From: Candidatus Latescibacteria bacterium 4484_7
GTDB taxonomy: Bacteria; Krumholzibacteriota; Krumholzibacteriia; Krumholzibacteriales; Krumholzibacteriaceae
Direction of reading: 5' to 3'
Assembly (NCBI GenBank): GCA_002085285.1
Contig: NATK01000005.1
Location: 1 to 17,794, forward strand
DNA length: 17,794 nucleotides
The notes below the pieces were generated by a model. It did no database searches. It was not told where the DNA came from and saw only the letters and a program-made list of their open reading frames with translations. Below, piece after piece: positions 8,923 to 16,060 of this stretch (positions are counted from its first letter, which is position 1; each line of letters opens with the position of its first letter). The position numbers and the translations under genes are program-made.

Positions 8923-9522
8923 GTGAAATCACCGAGGCTCGAAAAGGGCGAAATCATTGCGACATTCGTTTCGCACATAACAGAGAGCTACCCGTCGATC
9001 GAGTCTTTCCAGGACAGCCTCGAAGAGCTCCTCGATAGGAAACGAAGCGAAACTTACGAAGGGGGATATGCCGTTGCGCTCGAAAAGAATATTGTCTATT
9101 TCATGGACATAATCACTGAGGGACGTTCTCTTCTGGAGACGCTTCTAAAGGAGCTTCACAGATCGAAGGGGATCCTGTCCAACCTCGACGGCACCCTCGA
9201 CGAAATAGAGGGTAACGTCCGCTCCAATACTGCAGCGAGACACGAGAAGCTGTTCGTGGAAGAAAACGACGAGGTTTCGGAACTCGTTGCTTTGAAAGAG
9301 GATGACTCCCCGAAATATATAGAGCGCCTCGAAGCCGAATACAGATTTCTGTTTGCGCTGAAACTTTTTCTCATGGAATTCTTTTTACTCCTGAAACACC
9401 TTGGTGCCGGGTACGATTTCTCGAGCAGCATCGCTGGTGCGGTCGAAGAATTCTGGAAGCAGATCTATTTCTATGCGAATCTTTATGTAGGCAATGTTTC
9501 TACGAAAGATGATGAAGAGTAG
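8923..9522 (+). CDS. hypothetical helical cytoplasmic protein
   Basis: I do not recognise this 199-residue protein. It is rich in Glu, Leu and Lys and is predicted by eye to be almost wholly alpha-helical. Amphipathic stretches occur at about 50-100 (VYFMDIITEGRSLLETLLKELHR), and an aromatic/hydrophobic helix FLFALKLFLMEFFLLLKHLG lies around residue 146-165. The latter could be a buried helix or a membrane-associated one. No signal peptide, cysteine or catalytic motif is visible. The GTG start at 8923 sits 7 nt after GGAGG; the ATG at 8916 is in a frame that soon stops. It stands alone, with 155 nt upstream (holding a hairpin) and 261 nt downstream. Confidence 0.6.
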   Translation: MKSPRLEKGEIIATFVSHITESYPSIESFQDSLEELLDRKRSETYEGGYAVALEKNIVYFMDIITEGRSLLETLLKELHRSKGILSNLDGTLDEIEGNVRSNTAARHEKLFVEENDEVSELVALKEDDSPKYIERLEAEYRFLFALKLFLMEFFLLLKHLGAGYDFSSSIAGAVEEFWKQIYFYANLYVGNVSTKDDEE

Positions 9523-9586
9523 CCTTTGGAGCGAAGAAGGGTCGGAGTGGATCAAGAACGGTCCGGACGACGATTGTTTTGCCCAT

Positions 9587-9621
9587 CACTACGCGGGCAT
9601 CGATATTCTCTCTTGAACTTT
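9587..9621. repeat. 35-bp perfect direct repeat, copy 1
   Basis: The 35-bp unit begins CACTACGCGGGCATCG and ends TCTCTTGAACTTT, and is identical to 9661-9695. The copies are separated by 39 nt of unrelated sequence. The unit contains an ATCGAT palindrome and a TTGAAC hexamer. No third copy was seen in the window. Confidence 0.95.
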
Positions 9622-9660
9622 TGTCACCATTGGACATCCGGGATGGCTGTGCAAGCTATG

Positions 9661-9695
9661 CACTACGCGGGCATCGATATTCTCTCTTGAACTTT
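9661..9695. repeat. 35-bp perfect direct repeat, copy 2
   Basis: Identical to 9587-9621. Its TTGAAC (9687-9692), 18 nt before TATTGT (9711-9716), could act as the -35 box of a bioY promoter; the first copy has no matching -10. It lies 88 nt before the bioY start. Confidence 0.95.
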
Positions 9696-9716
9696 CGCCC
9701 CTCTTCGTTTTATTGT
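9687..9716 (+). promoter_or_regulatory. candidate bioY promoter, partly within the repeat
   Basis: TTGAAC (9687-9692) and TATTGT (9711-9716) with an 18-nt spacer are a moderate match to a housekeeping promoter. The start would be near 9723, leaving a 60-nt leader. No clear BirA or BioR operator was found. Confidence 0.3.
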
Positions 9717-9783
9717 ACTTGCAAGGATTGGTGAAAAAGGATCGATTCCTGGCAGATCGATATCGAGGATTAAGGAGAGGACG

Positions 9784-10335
9784 ATGAATCGAAGAAGCGA
9801 ACTGGTTTTCGAAAATGCATACAGCGGTGGAGCTCTGTACAGGGCTCTAAGAATAGTCGCCTTTGCTGCGTTTACAGGAATAGGCGCTCAATTGGCAGTG
9901 AGGCTTCCGTTTACCCCCGTGCCCTTTACGATGCAGACGCTGTTCGTAGTGCTGGCAGGGATCGTTCTCGGCTCGAGGGACGGGTTCTACGCAATGGTTG
10001 CCTATGTGACGATAGGTGCCGCCGGAGTGCCGTGGTTTGCAAACTTTACATCCGGCCCATTGATCCTCATGGGAATCACGGGGGGCTACATAGCCTCTTT
10101 CCCTTTTGCCGCATGGATTGCAGGGAGGATATTCGAAAGTTCCGACCGGGGAAGGGTCACAGTCTTTTTCGCTTCGATCACAGGCTCATCCCTCATACTG
10201 ATCGTGGGCGCTTCGTACCTTGCCTCGGCCTTCGGCCTCGGCATATCGATGGCGTTTACTCTCGGCATATTGCCTTTCGTGTCGGTAGAATTGTTAAAGG
10301 CGGGATTGGCCGCCCTTTTACCATTGACAAAATAA
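9784..10335 (+). CDS. bioY: biotin transporter substrate-binding subunit BioY
   Basis: BioY is the membrane S-component that captures biotin, normally energised by a shared ECF module (EcfA/A'/T), though it can act alone. The 183-residue protein has about six hydrophobic segments. The family signature is FTGIGAQLAVRLPFTPVPFTMQTLFVVLAGIVLGSR (residues ~30-65), followed by GAAGVPWF and GPLILMGITGGYI. Start ATG at 9784 follows AAGGAGAGG. No ECF ATPase or EcfT gene is near, so it would use a shared energising module encoded elsewhere or work alone. Its last codons (TTG ACA) double as the -35 box of the RNA gene behind it. Confidence 0.95.
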   Translation: MNRRSELVFENAYSGGALYRALRIVAFAAFTGIGAQLAVRLPFTPVPFTMQTLFVVLAGIVLGSRDGFYAMVAYVTIGAAGVPWFANFTSGPLILMGITGGYIASFPFAAWIAGRIFESSDRGRVTVFFASITGSSLILIVGASYLASAFGLGISMAFTLGILPFVSVELLKAGLAALLPLTK

Positions 10336-10353
10336 GCTTCATTGGTGTAAAAT
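10324..10353 (+). promoter_or_regulatory. strong promoter for an orphan RNA, overlapping the bioY 3' end
   Basis: A perfect TTGACA (10324-10329) is followed by an 18-nt spacer and TAAAAT (10348-10353), which matches the -10 consensus at five of six positions. Transcription would begin near 10360, about 25 nt after the bioY stop. Confidence 0.65.
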
Positions 10354-10359
10354 ATTATC

Positions 10360-10513
10360 AAATGGTGAGACAAAACGGGCAATTCAATAATTGTTGTACT
10401 CCGCTCAAGTAGCGGAGGGTGAGAAGCTGTGCCCTGATTGGTTGTCTCCATCATTTTCTCATAGTGAGACGCCACGGATTCTCAACACCTCTTGAGAACC
10501 CGCGGCGTTTTTT
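10360..10513 (+). ncRNA. candidate structured small RNA, unknown family, about 150 nt
   Basis: No protein frame fits here. From the predicted start near 10360 the RNA can fold as follows. P1 is GAGACAA (10367-10373) with TTGTCTC (10442-10448). P2 is GGGC (10377-10380) with GCCC (10431-10434). Inside them are a small AATT hairpin (10381-10392) and a perfect 7-bp hairpin CTCCGCT/AGCGGAG (10399-10417). A long-stem terminator closes the unit at 10513. GTCTC (10444-10448) can instead pair with GAGAC (10466-10470) beside the terminator, giving a possible switch. No forward gene follows for it to control, so an independent sRNA is more likely than a riboswitch. I do not recognise it as 6S, SRP, tmRNA, RNase P, T-box or a familiar riboswitch. 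Confidence 0.6.
10469..10513 (+). terminator. strong intrinsic terminator of the orphan RNA
   Basis: ACGCC, CGG and TTCTCAA (10469-10485) pair with TTGAGAA, CCG and GGCGT (10492-10508). This gives 15 base pairs with two single mismatches and a six-base loop, followed directly by five Ts after the stem-closing T. It is the strongest terminator in the window. Confidence 0.9.
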
Positions 10514-10741
10514 ATGCCTCCCCGGGTTCTCAAGAATGACAATCATCGATTCGTCATGAATGCCGTTCGTTTCTCAGGGATGAAGTGCCCCGGTTGTGAC
10601 GAGTTTCGAGCTATGATCTGTCCAAACGCTGTGCGCCGCCAATTCTTCTTTCCCTTCAGTCGGCGAGATGCATTCAGAGATGCATGGCTTGCTCAATGAA
10701 AGGCGCGGCATTGAAATGGAATAAAGATTCATCTATGAAAC
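10514..10741. other. non-coding convergent spacer
   Basis: This 228-nt stretch lies between the RNA terminator and the 3' end of the leftward glycosyltransferase gene. It holds a CGGGTTCTCAAG (10523-10534) complementary to the terminator arm and a short tandem pair of GAGATGCAT (10665-10673, 10677-10685). No gene with a convincing ribosome site was seen, nor a terminator for the leftward operon. Confidence 0.5.
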
Positions 10742-11986
10742 TCATTCGGACGCTTTCGGCTGCTCGTGTCCTCGCGCCACCATTTTCAGCACGTCGACCT
10801 CCATCTCGATTCTTCTCTCCCACGATACGAAGTACCCTCTGGCAAATTCAGCTGCATTTTTGCCGAGCGTCTTCCTGAGCTCTTCGTCTTCTATAAGCAC
10901 GGTGAGTTTCTTCGAAAATTCCTCGACGTTTCCGTTTTCAACGAGAAGCCCCGTTTTACCGTCCTGCACGACCTCGCTCGTACCGGAGACGTCGAAGGCC
11001 ACGACCGGCACTCCGCATAGGATAGCCTCACACGGTGGAAGCGACATGTTGGTGAGCTCATTCGTTGCCGCGAATATGTCCGAAGCCTTCAGGTAATAAA
11101 CGACGTCGTCGTGCTTTATTGCACCGGTGAAGGTCACCTTGTCTGCTATGCCGAGCCTCGCGGCCTCTTTCTTCAGAAAGTCCATCTCGGGGCCGTCTCC
11201 GCCTATGACCAACGCGATCCGATCGAGAATGACTCTGTCGAGCATGGCGACTGCCCTGAGCAGGAGCTCTATCCGCTTGGATTTCACGAGACGCGAGTAG
11301 GTTATTACGATTACCCTGTCTCGGGCGAGGCCCAGGCGCTCTCTCGTCGCAGCTCTGTCGACTTCTACGTTGGCCCATTCGACGTCCATTCCGTTTGGCA
11401 GAAAGGATATCTTCTCCTCCGGTATCCCGAGTTTGGTGAGCGCCATCTTTCCGCGGGTTCCATCGTTCAAGATTATGTAGTGGTCGACGCGGAACTTCAG
11501 CGAAACGAGTTGTTCGAGGCTCTTCCATAGGTATTTGATCCGGGGGAAGTCGAATCGGTCGAGATACATGACTCCGAACAGCTTGACCACAGTGGGGATA
11601 CCGAGCCTTCTTCCCACCCTGTTCAGCGGATTGAATGCATAGTAGGTGAATCCGAGGATGAGCTCCGGTTTCACCTGCGAGGCGAGCCTTTCCAGGCGGC
11701 CGTTAACGACCAGCGGAAAAAGAGCCGGCCAGAGGAATCTCTTTATCACACCGGGGAGCCAGTCGAGCGACCGGAAGATGTTGGGGTAGGTGTAGTAGAA
11801 GACGTTCTCGTCGTCGATCGGGTTCTTTCCGTGCAGAGGCTCGGGGATGAGAAAGTGAAGCCTCGTCCCCATTCGGCTGAGATTCTCGATGAAGTGGAGC
11901 TCATCGGCGACGCCGCTTCCTTCACCGAGAGACCAGATGTCGTCCCATATGGATAGTATGATCACGTTTCTTATTGATTCGGTCAT
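10742..11986 (-). CDS. glycosyltransferase, GT4-like (GT-B fold)
   Basis: The 414-residue cytoplasmic enzyme should transfer a sugar from a nucleotide-sugar donor to a glycan or lipid acceptor. The N-terminal Rossmann half binds the acceptor. The C-terminal half opens with RVIVITYSRLVKSKRIELLLRAV, then has IGGDGPEMDFLKKEAARLGI, VTFTGAIKHDDVVYYLKASDIFAATNE and LPPCEAILCGVPVVAFDVSGTSEVVQDGKTGLLV, the donor-binding signature of GT4. The spacing between the two key glutamates (E-L-T-N-M-S-L-P-P-C-E) is longer than the usual E-x7-E. The ATG at 11986 is in an ATGA overlap with the upstream hydrolase stop, so translation is coupled. The frame is open further upstream but that part is shadow. Donor and acceptor are unknown. 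Confidence 0.9.
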   Translation of the reverse strand: MTESIRNVIILSIWDDIWSLGEGSGVADELHFIENLSRMGTRLHFLIPEPLHGKNPIDDENVFYYTYPNIFRSLDWLPGVIKRFLWPALFPLVVNGRLERLASQVKPELILGFTYYAFNPLNRVGRRLGIPTVVKLFGVMYLDRFDFPRIKYLWKSLEQLVSLKFRVDHYIILNDGTRGKMALTKLGIPEEKISFLPNGMDVEWANVEVDRAATRERLGLARDRVIVITYSRLVKSKRIELLLRAVAMLDRVILDRIALVIGGDGPEMDFLKKEAARLGIADKVTFTGAIKHDDVVYYLKASDIFAATNELTNMSLPPCEAILCGVPVVAFDVSGTSEVVQDGKTGLLVENGNVEEFSKKLTVLIEDEELRKTLGKNAAEFARGYFVSWERRIEMEVDVLKMVARGHEQPKASE

Positions 11987-12858
11987 TTCTGCTCCGCCTG
12001 CATGATCCTGACGCGGTTGCGTATCTTGCCGATTCGTGCGATTTCCACTTCGACGACATCGCCGTCCTCGAGAAACACTCTGGGGTTTCTGAAAACTCCC
12101 ACCCCCGCGGGTGTCCCGGTTGAGATGATGTCTCCGGGCAGAAGCGTTATCCCCTTCGATATATAGGAGACTAGTTTTGCTACGGGGAATATCATCTCGG
12201 AGGTGTTGCCATCCTGCATCGTCTTTCCGTTGAGACGTTGTTGGACGTTGAGATTCTGCCAATCACCGATCTCGTCTTTCGTAACGAGCCACGGCCCGCA
12301 GGGGGCAAACGTATCGAAGCTTTTGCTTCGGAACCACTGCCCATCGTCCTTCTGAAACTTTCGCGCCGTGACGTCGTTCAATGCCATGAAACCCGCCACG
12401 TAGTCCATCGCATCTTCTTCCTCGACCGCTTTGCACTCCCTGCCTATCACGACGGCGAGTTCGGCCTCCGCATCGATGTGTGTCACCCCTGCCGGAACGA
12501 CTACATCGTCGAACGGACCCGCGAGCGCACTCGGCGCCTTTGCAAATATAATCGGTCTTTCGGGGGCCTGGCGGTCCTGTTCTTCTGCATGACTCTTGTA
12601 GTTGAGACCGACGCAGATGATCTTGCCCGGTTTGAGCACGGGCGGATAGATGGAAAGCGATTTGATGTCTCTTAGGTGTTCCCTGCCGAGATCGCTTGCA
12701 TTGTCGACGATGTTTTGAACCGTGGCAAGGAGTCCTCTTGCCAAGATTTCGCTCAATGTCGTCGGGATGAAGTCGCGTGCGGAGTTCAGATCGAGAACCA
12801 TTCCTCCGACCAATGCCCCAACTCTCGGCTGTTCCTCTTTGAACGAAAGAAGCTTCAA
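11983..12858 (-). CDS. fumarylacetoacetate hydrolase (FAH) family protein
   Basis: The 291-residue protein has the complete FAH fold. It has an N-terminal domain with KPGKIICVGLNYKSHAEE, then metal ligands in HIDAEAELAVVIGRE, GFMALNDVTARKFQ, FDTFAPCGPWLVT and DIISTGTPAGVG. The family cleaves or decarboxylates beta-diketo acids (acylpyruvates, oxaloacetate, ring-cleavage products); the substrate cannot be set from sequence. I chose the TTG at 12858 (MKLLSF...) because GGAAGG lies 8 nt upstream; the TTG at 12864 is only 2 nt from it. No aromatic-degradation genes are nearby, so a general housekeeping role such as acylpyruvase or oxaloacetate decarboxylase is possible. The stop overlaps the glycosyltransferase start. 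Confidence 0.92.
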   Translation of the reverse strand: MKLLSFKEEQPRVGALVGGMVLDLNSARDFIPTTLSEILARGLLATVQNIVDNASDLGREHLRDIKSLSIYPPVLKPGKIICVGLNYKSHAEEQDRQAPERPIIFAKAPSALAGPFDDVVVPAGVTHIDAEAELAVVIGRECKAVEEEDAMDYVAGFMALNDVTARKFQKDDGQWFRSKSFDTFAPCGPWLVTKDEIGDWQNLNVQQRLNGKTMQDGNTSEMIFPVAKLVSYISKGITLLPGDIISTGTPAGVGVFRNPRVFLEDGDVVEVEIARIGKIRNRVRIMQAEQK

Positions 12859-12952
12859 GCACAAGACCTTCCGACACTTACCTTCATTTTAATCCCTGAC
12901 GAATGGCGGCGCGGCAACCCCGACTCGCTGTCTTGAGTTCGTCTGCCTTTCC

Positions 12953-12987
12953 AGGCGCTGAGAATCCCCATGCAGCATTCTCCGCCT
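12953..12987 (-). terminator. hairpin between dsbD and the FAH gene
   Basis: AGGCG (12953-12957) pairs with CGCCT (12983-12987), and GAGAAT (12960-12965) with ATTCTC (12977-12982), leaving a two-base bulge and an 11-nt loop. There is no T-run on either strand, so it may be an mRNA-stability or pausing hairpin rather than a true terminator. Confidence 0.35.
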
Positions 12988-13009
12988 CAGTAGCAGATCT
13001 CGAGGTGTC

Positions 13010-14845
13010 TCAGTTGTTGCTCAGAGCAACCTGCATGTGCCTGAGAAACTCGTCTGCTTCCACGAACCCCGTCACTCTCAGGTGCGGGATCTCGTTGCCT
13101 TTCCTATCGAAAAAGATAATAGTCGGAACGCCCTTTACATCAAACTTGTTTTTCAACTTTTTTTCCCTTTCTTTGACCCTCGTCATGTCGACCTTGAGAG
13201 TCACGAATTTCTTCGAAAGGTCGATGATCCTCTTGTCAACGAAAGACTTGTCCTCGAGCTCGTGGCACGGAATGCACCAATCCGCTGAAAAATCGATTAT
13301 AACAGGCATGCCCGAGGCCTTGGCACTGCTGATTGCCTCTTCGGAATATGTCTGCCAGGCGATCCCTCCGGCCTTTTCGCCTCTCGACTGCATTCCTGCT
13401 TGTAGGGCGAAGAAGATCGCAGCGGCTATGCTTAGCACGCCGACGGCCTTTGTGAATGCGTTGAAGACCTTGCCGTATTTGTGCGATTTCTCGAGCCATC
13501 CTAAGTAGATGCCGCCGATAAGCGTCGTGAGCGCGTATCCTACTGTCGTCAATCTCGCTCCGATCACGGGGCGGAGGAAGTAGAAGGCCATCGCTATGAG
13601 AATGAATCCGAATACCTTTTTGACCCAAACCATCCAATCGCCCGATTTGGGGAGCTTGGTGAGGCTTCCGGAGAGGGTACCGAGGACGATGAACGGGACA
13701 CCCATCCCCCAGGCGAGCGTGAAGAACATGAAGAATCCTAAGAGTGGATTGCCCGTACTTCCCACATAGGTCAAGAGTCCCAGGACGAACGGGCCTATGC
13801 ATGGAGCTGCTACGATTCCGACTGTGAGCCCCATGATCAGCGAGCCTATGTAGCCCTGTTTGGCGGTTCCTGTTCTTCTCGCTATGAATGTAGGCATTCT
13901 GATTTCCCACATGTCGAACATCGATGTGGCGAGAGCTACCAGTACCGCCGCGATGAATGCTATGACGATCGGATTTTGCAGTGCCGATCCGAAGAGGTTT
14001 CCCGTCATCGCAGCTATCGTTCCGAGCAGGCTGTACGTGAGCGACATTCCGAACACATAGATGAAGGCGAGCGTCAGGGTTTTCGATGTCTTGCCCTGTG
14101 CCTGGCCGCCGAAATAGCTCACCGTTATTGGGATGAGCGGATAGATGCAAGGGGTGAGGTTGAGTGCGAGCCCCCCGATGAATATGATTATGAACGTAAG
14201 AAGAAGGCCCTTCTTCTCGACGATACCGCTGAACTGCTCCTGCCCGCTGGCGTGGCCCGCCGTGGAAAGCTGCTTTTCTTCTTGGAAGATCGGCAGCGAA
14301 AATATCTCCGTATTCAAAGCCTCACTCGTTTCGTCGAGCATGCCTACATGTATCTTGTCTGTGAGATCTATCGATGCAGGTTCTATGCACGTGAGGTTGT
14401 TGCACCCCTGGTATTTGAGCACTACCTTTATATTGTAGTCTTGGGGCTTGAGGTTCTGTGCAATCCTGAATTTGATCCCGAATACGACATGCCCCTTGTA
14501 GAGCGACATCTTTCCTTCGCTTATCCCGAGTTTCTCCATAACCGGTTCGGGGTATAGTATTTTTTCCACCTCTATGCCATCCTGAGCGGTCACCTCGACC
14601 GTCGTAGGGATGAGATACTTGTCGAGAGGCATGTTCGAATTGATGTGCCATCCATCGGCTATGTCGGCGACTAAGCCCATGTAACCCCTCGAGCCCTGAT
14701 GGTATACTGACAGGTTGTGCAAAATCTTGCACCTGACGAGTTCTTTGCCGCTGAGAACGGTCTGCTGGGCCAATGCGGGAACACTGAGTGCAATGAGGAT
14801 AGATGCAAAAACGACGAAGAGTATCTCTCTTTTCAACCTCATCAT
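13010..14845 (-). CDS. dsbD: DsbD-type thiol:disulfide interchange protein
   Basis: DsbD carries electrons from cytoplasmic thioredoxin across the inner membrane to envelope oxidoreductases. The 611-residue protein has a signal peptide (about residues 1-27, ending ALAQQ). An N-terminal immunoglobulin-like domain carries C148 and C153 (GCNNLTC). The multi-span membrane core of about eight helices has C233 in LTPCIYP and C349 in AAPCIGP. The C-terminal thioredoxin domain carries C524 and C527 in WCIPC. All three cysteine pairs of the relay are present, so it should be functional. The ATG at 14845 is 7 nt after GGAGG and directly precedes the signal peptide; an upstream frame extension has no support. 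It may serve cytochrome c maturation or disulfide repair; no ccm or dsbC gene is visible. Confidence 0.93.
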   Translation of the reverse strand: MMRLKREILFVVFASILIALSVPALAQQTVLSGKELVRCKILHNLSVYHQGSRGYMGLVADIADGWHINSNMPLDKYLIPTTVEVTAQDGIEVEKILYPEPVMEKLGISEGKMSLYKGHVVFGIKFRIAQNLKPQDYNIKVVLKYQGCNNLTCIEPASIDLTDKIHVGMLDETSEALNTEIFSLPIFQEEKQLSTAGHASGQEQFSGIVEKKGLLLTFIIIFIGGLALNLTPCIYPLIPITVSYFGGQAQGKTSKTLTLAFIYVFGMSLTYSLLGTIAAMTGNLFGSALQNPIVIAFIAAVLVALATSMFDMWEIRMPTFIARRTGTAKQGYIGSLIMGLTVGIVAAPCIGPFVLGLLTYVGSTGNPLLGFFMFFTLAWGMGVPFIVLGTLSGSLTKLPKSGDWMVWVKKVFGFILIAMAFYFLRPVIGARLTTVGYALTTLIGGIYLGWLEKSHKYGKVFNAFTKAVGVLSIAAAIFFALQAGMQSRGEKAGGIAWQTYSEEAISSAKASGMPVIIDFSADWCIPCHELEDKSFVDKRIIDLSKKFVTLKVDMTRVKEREKKLKNKFDVKGVPTIIFFDRKGNEIPHLRVTGFVEADEFLRHMQVALSNN

Positions 14846-14947
14846 GTTGAACCTCCACGAATCGATTTGTTCCAAGCTTTCTTTCTTTCGAATGGCCACA
14901 ATGCCAATATAGTATAATATTTACAATCTAAAGAAAAGTTCCGGCAT
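14846..14947 (-). promoter_or_regulatory. AT-rich leader upstream of dsbD, possible promoter
   Basis: Read leftward, 14905-14930 contains TATACT and TATATT hexamers in a run of A and T ahead of the dsbD ribosome site. No clear -35 box could be paired with them, so this is only a likely promoter location. Confidence 0.25.
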
Positions 14948-16012
14948 TTACAAGTCATCTTGACGCTCGAACGGCTCGAGTCCGAGATTTTCCCACGTGT
15001 CATAGCTTTCCATGCTGAGCTCTATAGGCACCGACGGTAAGTGCCTTTCGATGATTGCAATGATTTCTCTGTAGATTCTCAGTCTTGCGGGCCTGTAGAG
15101 AACATATCGCCCTTCGAGATTCCTCACAAATTCTCCTTTGAGAATATTACTTGCGGGCGATTGTCGTCCTATCAGCTCTATCAGCCCGGATGGGAAGCGC
15201 AGCACGCCAAGCTCGATTCTATTGATAAGCTCCGTTTCTGCCTTCAAAGCGACGGCGCTGACGATGTCTTCGTACGCTCCCGCATCGAAGTAGTAAGGAA
15301 TAATAGGGTCAAGCCGCAGCCCAACGGATATTCTTGACTTCGTCGTCTGTGCTATGGCATCGATCCGCTCTGACAATGCCGCTGTCCCCGGTTCTTCCCT
15401 TTCAATCATCTCGGCGGGGCCGAGTGTCCAGGTAACTATGAGTCTGTCATTGAGACCTTCGAAAGAGGGGTCATCGAAAATGCTCGTTATCGGGTCTGTG
15501 CGGCTGCTCTTTGTTCTGAGTTCAAGCCTCGCTCGGCTGCCGGCAAATAGGGGAAGGAGCGTTCTTGCAGTGCTTGTTACGTGCTCCAGTGTCAGGCTGT
15601 CGCTGAACTCTCCCGTAGTAAATCTTTCGGCGCTCCCTTCATTCAATTTTTCTCTTACCTCTTTTACCATATCGTTCATGTTGGTGAATACGACGATAGA
15701 ATTGAAATCGAGGTACGACTTCAGGTAGCAGTAAGAGCATCTGAAGTTGCAGTTGAGGATCGGTGTGATAAACATTTCACCGCAGGGAGGTGCATCTTTA
15801 CTCGGCTCGAAGCGTTTTACGAAAGCCCCTCTGTTCCTCGTAAGGAAGAGCGTTTCTCTGCCGAAGCGTCCGGACTGGACAAGAGCCTGCAAATCTTTTG
15901 TGACCTCGCTCGATACATGTGGAAAAGCGGAGGTTATCCTCTCAGTGAGCGGGTCGCCGACCGATGCCTCGTCGATAAAGATTCTTTTCGGAGTATAGTG
16001 GATTTCCCGCAT
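14948..16012 (-). CDS. SPL-family radical SAM protein lacking the photolyase cysteine
   Basis: The 354-residue protein is built like spore photoproduct lyase. It has an N-terminal RIFIDEASVGDPLTERI segment, a TLFLTRNRGAFVKRF strand, and then the radical SAM cluster motif C88-x3-C92-x2-C95 in NCNFRCSYCYL. It should bind a [4Fe-4S] cluster and SAM and generate a 5'-deoxyadenosyl radical. From memory of the Bacillus enzyme, its hydrogen-donor Cys141 lies in RFEASCTSD; the matching stretch here reads RFTTGEFSDS, and no cysteine follows C95. It is therefore unlikely to repair spore photoproduct by the known route. The target is unknown. It starts 48 nt after the rhomboid stop, so the two are probably co-transcribed. 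Confidence 0.85.
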   Translation of the reverse strand: MREIHYTPKRIFIDEASVGDPLTERITSAFPHVSSEVTKDLQALVQSGRFGRETLFLTRNRGAFVKRFEPSKDAPPCGEMFITPILNCNFRCSYCYLKSYLDFNSIVVFTNMNDMVKEVREKLNEGSAERFTTGEFSDSLTLEHVTSTARTLLPLFAGSRARLELRTKSSRTDPITSIFDDPSFEGLNDRLIVTWTLGPAEMIEREEPGTAALSERIDAIAQTTKSRISVGLRLDPIIPYYFDAGAYEDIVSAVALKAETELINRIELGVLRFPSGLIELIGRQSPASNILKGEFVRNLEGRYVLYRPARLRIYREIIAIIERHLPSVPIELSMESYDTWENLGLEPFERQDDL

Positions 16013-16060
16013 AGGTTCTTTTATCTGCCCCTTCGAGGTTGTCGGCAGCTCATTATCCTA

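Noticed and set aside
9587..9695. Minimal CRISPR array (two 35-bp repeats with a 39-nt spacer)
   Set aside because: Repeat and spacer lengths fit, but there are only two repeats, no cas gene in the window, and no typical repeat ending such as GAAAC. Two-copy direct repeats are a common false positive.
10360..10513. Biotin-responsive riboswitch or T-box controlling bioY
   Set aside because: The element lies downstream of bioY with its own promoter, so it cannot act as a bioY leader. It also lacks the T-box AGGGUGG sequence.
10514..10699. 61-codon frame directly after the RNA terminator
   Set aside because: It has no ribosome site, starts within the terminator tail, and its peptide shows no family features.
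11987..12262. N-terminal extension of the glycosyltransferase (92 residues)
   Set aside because: It is an antisense-frame shadow of the FAH gene with low-complexity Arg-rich sequence. The ATGA-coupled ATG gives the normal GT start.
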